Assembly (NCBI GenBank): GCA_022837505.1
Contig: JALHFZ010000043.1
Coordinates: 1-14,058, forward strand
Length of the DNA stretch: 14,058 nt
Reading direction: 5' to 3'
Source: Synergistaceae bacterium
GTDB lineage: Bacteria > Synergistota > Synergistia > Synergistales > Aminobacteriaceae
Part shown: positions 1-6,203 of the stretch, one piece after another
Numbering within the stretch: the first letter of the stretch is position 1
Layout: each line of letters begins with the position of its first letter
Notes under the pieces: generated by a model
Databases searched by the model: none
Seen by the model: only the letters and a program-made list of their open reading frames with translations
What the model was told of the DNA's origin: nothing
Program-made: the position numbers and the translations under genes

Positions 1-99
1 CGTGATCGCCGCAGTCAGCGTCGTCTTGCCGTGGTCGATATGGCCGATGGTGCCGATGTTAAGATGGGGCTTTGATCGCTCAAATTTTTCCTTTGCCAT
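1..99 (-). CDS. tuf: Elongation factor Tu, N-terminal fragment (window edge)
   Basis: This is the first 33 codons of EF-Tu, the GTPase that carries aminoacyl-tRNA to the ribosome; the rest lies beyond the window edge. The visible protein begins MAKEKFERSKPHLNIGTIGH and continues into the GTP-binding P-loop (G19 H20 I21 D22 H23 G24 K25 T26), which is diagnostic. The ATG at 99 is preceded by an AGGGAGG ribosome binding site (110-116) with 10 bases of spacing. It lies downstream of three tRNA genes, as tufB does in E. coli, but is separated from them by a terminator (239-268) and a promoter (204-212) of its own. Homologous GTPases such as SelB and IF2 differ at the N-terminus, so the identification is firm. 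Confidence 0.97.
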   Translation of the reverse strand, partial: MAKEKFERSKPHLNIGTIGHIDHGKTTLTAAIT

Positions 100-109
100 T
101 ATGGATAAA

Positions 110-116
110 CCTCCCT
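110..116 (-). promoter_or_regulatory. Ribosome binding site of tuf
   Basis: AGGGAGG on the minus strand, 10 bases before the tuf ATG. It fixes the tuf start codon. Confidence 0.8.
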
Positions 117-129
117 GTAAATAAAAGTC

Positions 130-145
130 CACCCCCGAAGAGGCG
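130..145 (-). promoter_or_regulatory. UUCG-capped hairpin in the tuf leader
   Basis: The minus strand reads CGCCTC-TTCG-GGGGTG, a six-pair stem (with G-U pairs) closed by a C(UUCG)G tetraloop, an unusually stable loop type. It lies 13 bases upstream of the tuf ribosome binding site within the predicted 5' leader. No T-run follows, so it is not a terminator. A role in mRNA folding or stability is inferred only. Confidence 0.45.
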
Positions 146-171
146 TCTTAAGGTCGCGTATCAATCGAGCA

Positions 172-195
172 TGATCGGGAGGTAAATCCCGATCA
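172..195. repeat. Perfect 9-bp inverted repeat at the start of the tuf leader
   Basis: TGATCGGGA and TCCCGATCA are perfect reverse complements separated by six bases (minus-strand loop TTTACC). The element begins 8 bases after the tuf -10 box, so it would form a hairpin at or near the 5' end of the tuf mRNA, or act as a DNA operator overlapping the start site. No T-run follows, which argues against a terminator. The function is unknown. Confidence 0.65.
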
Positions 196-203
196 CGGTG
201 AAT

Positions 204-212
204 ATTGTAGCA
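204..212 (-). promoter_or_regulatory. Extended -10 promoter of tuf
   Basis: The minus strand reads TGCTACAAT: a TACAAT -10 box with the TGN extension, which can work without a good -35 box. No convincing -35 hexamer lies 16-18 bases upstream. It sits just after the terminator of the tRNA operon, in AT-rich DNA, and would give a tuf leader of about 98 bases. Confidence 0.55.
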
Positions 213-238
213 TATTTACCAAAAATCAAGATCAAGGC

Positions 239-268
239 AAAAAAAACCGGAAGAGTCTCCTCCTCCGG
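239..268 (-). terminator. Intrinsic terminator of the tRNA operon
   Basis: On the minus strand CCGGAGGAG-GAGA-CTCTTCCGG (247-268) makes a nine-pair stem with one G-U pair and a GAGA tetraloop, followed directly by eight T (239-246). This is a textbook rho-independent terminator. It lies between tRNA-Thr(GGU) and tuf, so most tRNA transcripts should end before tuf. Confidence 0.9.
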
Positions 269-278
269 CATTTTTCAA

Positions 279-354
279 TGGAGCCGACTTCCGGACTCGA
301 ACCGGAGACCCCATCCTTACCATGGATGTGCTCTACCTGCTGAGCTAAGTCGGC
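279..354 (-). tRNA. tRNA-Thr(GGU)
   Basis: This 76-base tRNA gene pairs a GCCGACT acceptor 5' strand (348-354) with the matching 3' strand and has a T discriminator and an encoded CCA (279-281). The anticodon stem CATCC/GGATG encloses the loop ATGGTAA, giving anticodon GGT, which reads ACC and ACU. The T-arm carries GGTTCGAGTCC. It is the last of three clustered tRNA genes upstream of tuf, matching the place of E. coli thrT before tufB. Confidence 0.96.
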
Positions 355-370
355 ATTCATGTATAAAGTA

Positions 371-455
371 TGGTGGTGGGAGAAGGATTTGAACCTTCGT
401 AGACGGTGTCGGCAGATTTACAGTCTGCTGCCTTTGACCACTCGGCCATCCCACC
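371..455 (-). tRNA. tRNA-Tyr(GUA)
   Basis: This 85-base class II tRNA has an acceptor stem GGTGGGA/TCCCACC, discriminator A and encoded CCA (371-373). The anticodon stem GCAGA/TCTGC encloses CTGTAAA, so the anticodon is GTA. A long variable arm between the anticodon and T stems is typical of bacterial tRNA-Tyr. It is only 16 bases from the downstream tRNA-Thr, so a tRNA-Gly gene as in the E. coli cluster cannot fit between them. Confidence 0.96.
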
Positions 456-478
456 ACAATGTTGGCCTGTCAATGTAC

Positions 479-554
479 TGGAGCCGGTGGACGGGTTCGA
501 ACCGGCGACCTGCTGATTACAAATCAGCTGCTCTACCTGCTGAGCTACACCGGC
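479..554 (-). tRNA. tRNA-Thr(UGU)
   Basis: This 76-base tRNA has an acceptor stem GCCGGTG/CACCGGC, discriminator T and encoded CCA (479-481). The anticodon stem GCTGA/TCAGC encloses TTTGTAA, giving anticodon TGT for ACA/ACG codons. It is the first gene of the tRNA operon; its 5' end is 13 bases from the -10 box, so the precursor leader is only a few bases long. Confidence 0.96.
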
Positions 555-567
555 TCAACGAAGGTAT

Positions 568-595
568 ATTATAGCGGGTGAATCAGACTTGTCAA
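568..595 (-). promoter_or_regulatory. Consensus sigma70 promoter of the tRNA operon
   Basis: TTGACA (590-595) and TATAAT (568-573) are perfect consensus hexamers on the minus strand, with a 16-base spacer. Such strong promoters are usual for stable RNA. Transcription would begin near 561, just before tRNA-Thr(UGU) at 554. Confidence 0.92.
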
Positions 596-679
596 CCGCG
601 TTTTGATATTTCCTCCCTTTATCAGGAAATTTGTCCTTTTATCCGGTCTGATTACCCCTTCGGGAAGGAGTCTTCCCTC

Positions 680-1591
680 CTACTCCATGGGGAGCTTGTC
701 CGCTGGGTCCGCTTTCTTTTCGTCCTCGGGCTTGGCCATCCGTACCCGGGGCAGCCAATCGGGATGCTCGTCCCGAAGCCAGGAGATCATTTTTTCTCTG
801 ACAAGGCACCGGATGTCCCAGGCTGCCGAGGAGTTCTCCACGCTCATGATGGCCCGAAGCTCCATGGTCTCGGCGTTGGTTTCGGTGACCTGTATGGCGC
901 TGGATTTGCCGTTCCACAGGGAGGTGGATTTGAGAATTCCGAGAAAGTGCTTCCGTATTTCCTCCATGTCCGCCCGGAAGTCCACATGGATATAGGAGGC
1001 GGCGATGAGTTCCGTGGATGAGCGAGTCCAGTTCTGGAAGGGTTTTTCAAGGAAATAGGTCGTGGGAAGGACGAGACGGCGAAGATCCCAGAGCCGGAGC
1101 ATCACGAAGGTGAAGTTGATCTCCTCCACCCTTCCCCATTCTCCCTCGGCCACAATGACGTCGTCGATCCGGATGGGCTGGGCGAGGGCCAGATGTATTC
1201 CCGCAAGAAAGGTGCCTACGGTCTTCTGGGCGGAGACACCGACCACGATGCCGGCAATACCCACGGAGGCCAGAAGGGAGGTGCCGATCCGCCGGAATTC
1301 TTCGATGCTCAGAAGGGCTGCCGAGGCTCCGAGAAGGATGACAAGAATGAGAAGGAGTCTCTTGAAGATCATGAACTGGGTTCTGACCTTTCGGGCCTCG
1401 AGGTTGTTCTCGGCCTTGAGGTCGAACCGGTTCTCGAAATAGACCTCAAGGAGAGAAATGCCTCCGATGAACATCCAGGTAAAAAAACCCACCACGGCTA
1501 TTTTGAGAATCCGGAGAAGCAGTCTTGATACCCCCGGTGAAAGATAGGCGCTCACAAGGGGGAAGAACATTATGGCAAACATCCCCCCCAT
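680..1591 (-). CDS. MscS-family mechanosensitive ion channel
   Basis: This 303-residue protein is a predicted inner membrane channel of the MscS type, which opens under membrane tension to release solutes during osmotic downshock. Hydrophobic segments lie near residues 4-18, 29-48 and 76-95. They are followed by the Gly/Ala-rich pore helix at about 104-136 (SLLASVGIAGIVVGVSAQ and on), then the MscS beta domain starting with QPIRIDDVIVAEGEWGRVEE (138-157) and a soluble C-terminal domain. FQNWTR (185-190) and WDIRCLVRE (258-266) resemble a longer-loop MscS subfamily. The start is uncertain. ATG 1591 has no Shine-Dalgarno sequence, ATG at 1582 and 1570 are alternatives, and the frame stays open for 21 codons further upstream without an ATG, GTG or TTG. 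It lies 123 bases after the efflux operon and may or may not be co-transcribed with it. Confidence 0.9.
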   Translation of the reverse strand: MGGMFAIMFFPLVSAYLSPGVSRLLLRILKIAVVGFFTWMFIGGISLLEVYFENRFDLKAENNLEARKVRTQFMIFKRLLLILVILLGASAALLSIEEFRRIGTSLLASVGIAGIVVGVSAQKTVGTFLAGIHLALAQPIRIDDVIVAEGEWGRVEEINFTFVMLRLWDLRRLVLPTTYFLEKPFQNWTRSSTELIAASYIHVDFRADMEEIRKHFLGILKSTSLWNGKSSAIQVTETNAETMELRAIMSVENSSAAWDIRCLVREKMISWLRDEHPDWLPRVRMAKPEDEKKADPADKLPME

Positions 1592-1714
1592 GGAGAAGAC
1601 GGTGGGAAGTAGTAGTTTTTTTCTTATATCAGACCAACTTATACATCCCAGTCGCTATACCCCCATCCTGAATATACTTCATTGTAGCGTATCTCAGGAT
1701 TTGAGGAAAGCACC

Positions 1715-2014
1715 TCAGAGTATTTTTCTTCCCTCCTGCAAAATAACGGTGAGTCCCGCCTGGACCCCCTCCTCTTCCTCTGAGAAGGCCCTGAGGATTT
1801 CCGTGAGCCTGTTCAGCCCTTCGTCGTCGCAGAGCAGCTGAAATGCCCAGTTTTTCCCCGGAAACACGGGGTCATCCCAGCGGTTTTTGTCCCCCTTCCT
1901 GTCCCGGGCCAGGACATCCCGCCAGACGGAGTAAAAGGAGACTCCGCTCCGGCCGATCATTTCCTCCACATCCTCCGAAAATCCCTCGCTGCAGAAGATC
2001 CAGAGCATATTCAT
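1715..2014 (-). CDS. Small PII-like (PII-NG-type) protein of the RND operon
   Basis: This 99-residue soluble protein is the last gene of the efflux operon. Its ATG overlaps the RND stop codon as ATGA, and a perfect AGGAGG lies 9 bases before it, so the start is well supported. By eye the pattern is beta-alpha-beta-beta-alpha-beta: MLWIFC (3-8), helix 14-22, strand 27-38, a charged loop (39-54, with K40 G41 D42 K43 and P52), strand NWAFQLL (55-61), helix 65-79 and strand VQAGLTVIL (84-92). This is the PII/CutA ferredoxin-like arrangement with a T-loop-like insertion. The PII-NG group of the PII superfamily is known to be encoded beside cation or RND efflux genes, which fits the location. The proposed role is a trimeric ligand- or metal-sensing regulator of the pump; the ligand is unknown. 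The fold assignment is an inference without a profile search. Confidence 0.72.
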   Translation of the reverse strand: MNMLWIFCSEGFSEDVEEMIGRSGVSFYSVWRDVLARDRKGDKNRWDDPVFPGKNWAFQLLCDDEGLNRLTEILRAFSEEEEGVQAGLTVILQEGRKIL

Positions 2015-5000
2015 TCGCGGGAGCCTCCTTCCTGAAATCTGCCTTTTCTTCGGATTTTCTCCTCGAAGAGGCTGTACATCACCGGAACAAAGAGAAGTGT
2101 CACGAAGGTGGAGACCATCAGCCCCCCCATGACCGAGACGGCGAGGGGCTTCCATATCTCCGACCCGACAGCCCTGCTCACCGCCATGGGGAGCATTCCG
2201 AAGAAGGTCGTCAGGGTGGTCATGAGAACAGGACGGAGGCGGCGCATTCCCGACTCGACGAGGGCTTCCCGCAGGGGGCTTCCCCTTGCCCTCAGAAGAT
2301 TTATGTAATCCACGAGAACGATGGCGTTGTTGACCACTATCCCGACGAGCATGACGATCCCCAGCAGCCCCTGGAGGGAAAGGAACGTCCCCGTCAGGAG
2401 ATAGGCAAAGGCGACTCCGGTGAGGGCGAAGGGGATGCTGAACATGATGACGAGGGGGTCGAGATAGGCCTCATACTGCCCCGCCATGACCATGTAGACC
2501 AGAAGGATGCCCAGAAGAACGAGCAGCCCCATCTGCCGGAAGGCACTCCCCTGCTCCTGAATTTCCCCGCCGAATTCTATGGTGATCCCCGGGGAAACGT
2601 CGAGGGCGGCGATGGCTTTTTTCGCGTCAGCGGTCACTTCTCCGAGGGATCGTCCGTGGACGTTGGCCTCGACCACCACGTACCGCTGTTTGTTCTTTCT
2701 CTGAATTTCCGGAGGACCCATGGTGTTCTGGAATCGGGCCACCGTGGACAGGCGGACGAGCTTGCCCGTCGCCGCGGGAACCATGAGCCGTTCGAAAATC
2801 TCCCGGGATGACCGCTGGTCCTCCCGGAGACGGAGGCGGATGGCGTAGTCGTCCTCTCCCTCCCAGTAGCGCTCCTTCGTCTCATAACCGTAGAAGTAGG
2901 TACGGAGCGTCCGGGCGGCTGAGGCGGTGCTTACCCCGAGGAGAGCCGCCTTTTCCCTGTCGATGACGATCTGTATCTCAGGGCGGCTCTGTTTTTGGCT
3001 CAGGCTGATGTCCACCGTGCCGGAGATCCCCGCCAGAACACCCTGTATTTTTTCCGAATGGGCGGTTACCTCTGCCGGGTCCTCGCCGTACACCTCGATG
3101 TTCAAAGGTTTTGAACCGAGAAAGAGCGCCTTGATGGGGGATGAGACGATGACGTTCAGATTTTCGATCCCCGGCTGATTCCGAAGATGCTCTCTCAGGA
3201 TCTCCCCTATTTCAAAAGCGCTCCTCTTTCTTTTCGTTTTCTCCACGAGCTTCAGGCCGACATTGCCGATATTCGGTCCGGCCTGCTGCCCTACCGCCAC
3301 GGCCAGCCCCTTTTCATCCCTGCCGTCGTAGCCGTAGATGTTCACCGCCTCGGGAATGTTCTGCCGGGCGAAGGCGATGGTATCGAGGACGATCTTGTCC
3401 GTCTCGGCAATCCGGGTTCCCTCGGGAAGGGTTATGGAGATGGAGATTTCCCCCGTATCGGGATCGGGGGTGAGTTCAGTGCCGATGAATCTGAAGCCCG
3501 CTGCTGTAAGGGCCAGAAGGACCCCCGCTGCGAAGATCACCTTTTTCCGGTTTCCAAGGCTCCACCCGAGAAGATTTCCGTACCCCTCCTCAAGAAAGGA
3601 GATGGCCCGGTCGGTATATTTGTGTATTCGAAGGCGATCTTCTTCTTTTCGAAAGAAGACGCTCCCCATGAGGGGGACGAAGGAGAGACTGACAAAGAGC
3701 GAGGCGGCGACGGCCGCCACCATGACCAGGGTAAGGGAGGAGAAGAAGACCCCCACGAGACCCCGGATAAAGGCAAGGGGAAGAAGCACCACCACCGTGG
3801 TCAGGGTGGAGGCTATGAGGGCCGACTGTACTTCCTGCGTGCCGATGGTGCTCGCCGCCCTTCTTCGCAGCCCCTGCCCCAGGTGGTAGACTATCTGGTC
3901 CGTGGCCACGATGCAGTTGTCCACCACCAGTCCGCTTGCCATCGCCAGGGCCGAGAGGGTGAAGATATTGATCGTGTACCCCAGTCTTCCCATGACGATG
4001 AAGGTGATCACCAGGGAAAAGGGGATGGCGCCGCAGATGATGAGGGCTGCGGAAAGCCTTTTCAGGAATATCCACGTGACGGTAAAGACGAGGATAATTC
4101 CGATGAAAAGGGAGGTGGTGAGGTTTTGGATGGAACTGAGGATAAATTCCGAGGTGTTCATGCCTATGGTGTACTTCACATCGGCAGGAAACTGCCGGAG
4201 TTTCAGCTCCTCAAGCTTCGACAGGACGGCGCCGGTTACCTCCACGGTATTGGCGTCCCCTGTCTTCAATATGGCCATGATGACGGCCTTCTGACCGAGA
4301 TGATACCCCTGAAGATCGTGGTCTTTATAGGTGTCGGCCACCTCCGCCACGTCCCTCATATAGACGGGTTTTCCCCCCGTCACGCCCACCACTGTCCGGG
4401 CAATATCCGGTACCGATGAGTATCTCCCGGGGACCCGGAGGACGTACTCCCTGCGCCCCTCCCTGAGGGTTCCCGCGGGGACGTTCATATTCTCCCTCTC
4501 AAGGGCGGCGGCAAGGGCTTCCACTGGCAGACCGAAGGATTCGAGCTTTGCGGCATCCACCCGTATCTGAATTTCCCGCTGCTCTCCGCCGTAGGCAAGG
4601 ACCTGGCCGACTCCGGGAATTCTGGAGAGGTTTTCCACCACTGTATTCTGAACGAAATGGTACAGCCCTTCAAAGGATCGCTCCGCAGTGAAGGAGAGGG
4701 TGAGAAAGGGAACGGTCCCCGATGTGACCCGGAGCAGCACCGATTCTTCCGCATCATCGGGCATATCCCGGCGGGCGAAGTTCACGCCGTCCCGGAGATC
4801 CCCCATCTTCAGGTCAATATCCTCTCCCCATTTGAACTTCACCGTCACCACGGAGACGTTGTCGAGGGATTTTGAGAAGATGGAGTCCACCCCTTCGATA
4901 AGGGCGAATTTGTCCTCGAGGACTTTTGAAACCCGCTGCTCCACATCGCTCGCAGACGCCCCCGGCCAGGTGGTCAGGATGTTCACCACCGGGGGTTCAA

Positions 5001-5118
5001 TTTTCGGAAGCAGGTCCAGCTTGAGGCTGAAGAAGACGATGCCCCCCACGAGGATAACCGCAAGGAAGACCATGAGCATGGCGGTCTTCCGTTTGACTGA
5101 CAGTTCCGGGAGGTTCAT
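2011..5118 (-). CDS. RND-family efflux permease (AcrB-like)
   Basis: At 1035 residues this matches the usual 1020-1050 of the inner membrane trimeric pump of tripartite RND systems, which drives substrate export with an ion gradient. TM1 lies near residues 12-31 and is followed by the first periplasmic porter region. TM2-TM6 span about 335-488, the second periplasmic region about 540-860, and TM8-TM12 about 864-1016. The two halves resemble each other, as is typical. At the AcrB proton-relay sites, D400 matches D407, N401 replaces D408, N930 replaces K940, and R960 and T967 match R971 and T978. The start overlaps the fusion-protein stop as ATGA, and its own stop overlaps the next gene, so translation is coupled. 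It looks closer to the multidrug (HAE) than the CusA metal branch, but the substrate cannot be read from sequence. Confidence 0.95.
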   Translation of the reverse strand: MNLPELSVKRKTAMLMVFLAVILVGGIVFFSLKLDLLPKIEPPVVNILTTWPGASASDVEQRVSKVLEDKFALIEGVDSIFSKSLDNVSVVTVKFKWGEDIDLKMGDLRDGVNFARRDMPDDAEESVLLRVTSGTVPFLTLSFTAERSFEGLYHFVQNTVVENLSRIPGVGQVLAYGGEQREIQIRVDAAKLESFGLPVEALAAALERENMNVPAGTLREGRREYVLRVPGRYSSVPDIARTVVGVTGGKPVYMRDVAEVADTYKDHDLQGYHLGQKAVIMAILKTGDANTVEVTGAVLSKLEELKLRQFPADVKYTIGMNTSEFILSSIQNLTTSLFIGIILVFTVTWIFLKRLSAALIICGAIPFSLVITFIVMGRLGYTINIFTLSALAMASGLVVDNCIVATDQIVYHLGQGLRRRAASTIGTQEVQSALIASTLTTVVVLLPLAFIRGLVGVFFSSLTLVMVAAVAASLFVSLSFVPLMGSVFFRKEEDRLRIHKYTDRAISFLEEGYGNLLGWSLGNRKKVIFAAGVLLALTAAGFRFIGTELTPDPDTGEISISITLPEGTRIAETDKIVLDTIAFARQNIPEAVNIYGYDGRDEKGLAVAVGQQAGPNIGNVGLKLVEKTKRKRSAFEIGEILREHLRNQPGIENLNVIVSSPIKALFLGSKPLNIEVYGEDPAEVTAHSEKIQGVLAGISGTVDISLSQKQSRPEIQIVIDREKAALLGVSTASAARTLRTYFYGYETKERYWEGEDDYAIRLRLREDQRSSREIFERLMVPAATGKLVRLSTVARFQNTMGPPEIQRKNKQRYVVVEANVHGRSLGEVTADAKKAIAALDVSPGITIEFGGEIQEQGSAFRQMGLLVLLGILLVYMVMAGQYEAYLDPLVIMFSIPFALTGVAFAYLLTGTFLSLQGLLGIVMLVGIVVNNAIVLVDYINLLRARGSPLREALVESGMRRLRPVLMTTLTTFFGMLPMAVSRAVGSEIWKPLAVSVMGGLMVSTFVTLLFVPVMYSLFEEKIRRKGRFQEGGSRE
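2024..2029 (-). promoter_or_regulatory. Ribosome binding site of the PII-like gene
   Basis: AGGAGG inside the last codons of the RND gene, 9 bases before ATG 2014. It sets the start of the PII-like protein and rejects a longer upstream reading that would overlap the permease gene by about 145 bases. Confidence 0.85.
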
Positions 5119-6203
5119 TTGCCGGAGATCCGCACGGGAGATCCGTCCCGTATCTTTTCCGACCGGACGGCGATGACCGGTTCTCCCGACTCCACCCCCG
5201 AGAGCACTTCCACAAGATTCTCCCGCTCCGCTCCCGTAGTGATTGTCCGCAAAAGGGCTTTCTCCCCGGAGACGACATAACAGATGGTCTCTCCTGTTCC
5301 GGGGAGGGTATCAAGGGCCTCTCTCGGAAGGGCAAGCCCCTCGTGGGATCCCGTACTGAGGGTTATCCGGGCGAACATGCCCGGTACTAGCACCCCTTCC
5401 GACGGGAGGAGAATTTCCACCTTTCCCGTCCGGGCGGCAGGGTCGAGGAAGGGGAAAATGCGGGATACTCTCCCAGAAAAAGTCCGGGAGGGAAGGGCAT
5501 CCACCTCCACAGTGACATCCTGCCCGAGCTGAACGGAACTGTAGGCTTTTTCAGGGACGCTCCCGGAGACCTTCACATTTTCCTGGCGGGAGAGAAGAAA
5601 GGCCGCCCCCTGGGAGCTCGTATCCCCGGGATTGATGTTCCGGGCGAGGACGATTCCGTCGATGGGGGCCTTCAGAGTGTGGTACTCCATCATAATCTGA
5701 AGCTGACCCAGGGCGGCTTTCGCCTCCTGAACCTGCCGGTCCGCTCCCTTCGATGCTCCTTCAGCCTGCTCGAACTGACGGCGGCTGATGACCTTCTCTT
5801 TATAGAGTTCTGCCATTCTCCGGTATTCCGCCCCTGCGGTGGAGGCGTAGACCGAGGCCTTTCCGAGGACCGCCCCGGCCTGAAGGATCTGCTGCCGGAG
5901 AAGGGAGTCGTCGAGGACCGCGAGACGGTCACCCTTTTTCACAGCATCCCCTTCGTGGACGAATACCTCCAGGACAGTTCTTCCGGGAACTTTCGACACC
6001 ACTGCAGCAGTCTCCTCAGATTCGATATTCGCTGTAAAATGAAGCATATCCGCAAACTCCGCCGGGCGGAGAGTCACGGTCTCCACGGTGACGGGTTCCG
6101 CCTCGCCGGGCCTCCCCGAAAGGGATTTCATTTCATGGCGGCGGTAGAGTATCAGCCCGCCGAAGAGGGCGATAAAAAGCAGAAGGACGGCAAATTTTTT
6201 CAT
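5115..6203 (-). CDS. RND efflux membrane fusion protein (periplasmic adaptor)
   Basis: This 362-residue HlyD/AcrA-type adaptor links the RND permease to the outer membrane channel. An N-terminal hydrophobic stretch (about 4-20) after MKKF acts as an uncleaved anchor or signal sequence; no lipobox cysteine is seen. The first half of the barrel-sandwich (lipoyl-like) domain lies at about 65-100, with VFVHEGDAVKKGDRLAVLDD (80-99). An alpha-helical hairpin follows at about 102-172, then the second half with LKAPIDGIVLARNINPGD (177-194) and the beta-barrel domain at about 210-285. The membrane-proximal region runs to the end. The start overlaps the stop of the channel gene as ATGA and the stop overlaps the permease start, so the three pump parts are translationally linked. 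Confidence 0.94.
   Translation of the reverse strand: MKKFAVLLLFIALFGGLILYRRHEMKSLSGRPGEAEPVTVETVTLRPAEFADMLHFTANIESEETAAVVSKVPGRTVLEVFVHEGDAVKKGDRLAVLDDSLLRQQILQAGAVLGKASVYASTAGAEYRRMAELYKEKVISRRQFEQAEGASKGADRQVQEAKAALGQLQIMMEYHTLKAPIDGIVLARNINPGDTSSQGAAFLLSRQENVKVSGSVPEKAYSSVQLGQDVTVEVDALPSRTFSGRVSRIFPFLDPAARTGKVEILLPSEGVLVPGMFARITLSTGSHEGLALPREALDTLPGTGETICYVVSGEKALLRTITTGAERENLVEVLSGVESGEPVIAVRSEKIRDGSPVRISGK

Noticed and set aside
356..370. tRNA-Gly between tRNA-Tyr and tRNA-Thr as in E. coli
   Set aside because: The gap is only about 15 bases and no fourth cloverleaf could be found in 100-600.
640..680. Possible terminator after mscS
   Set aside because: The minus strand around CTTCCCGAAGGGG gives only a very short stem and no T-run follows.
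1681..1714. Promoter or terminator between the PII-like gene and mscS
   Set aside because: TACAAT at 1681-1686 has only TTTCCT at the -35 position, and the TGAGG/CCTCA hairpin has no T-run; neither is strong enough to annotate.
2015..2155. N-terminal extension of the PII-like protein to 2155
   Set aside because: It would overlap the RND gene by about 145 bases and shows no family pattern, while AGGAGG and the ATGA overlap support ATG 2014.
1843..4419. Long open frames on the plus strand opposite the RND gene (322 and 410 codons)
   Set aside because: They are antisense to an intact RND permease, rich in Gly, His, Glu and Arg as expected from GC-rich codon shadows, and lack recognisable domains or ribosome sites.
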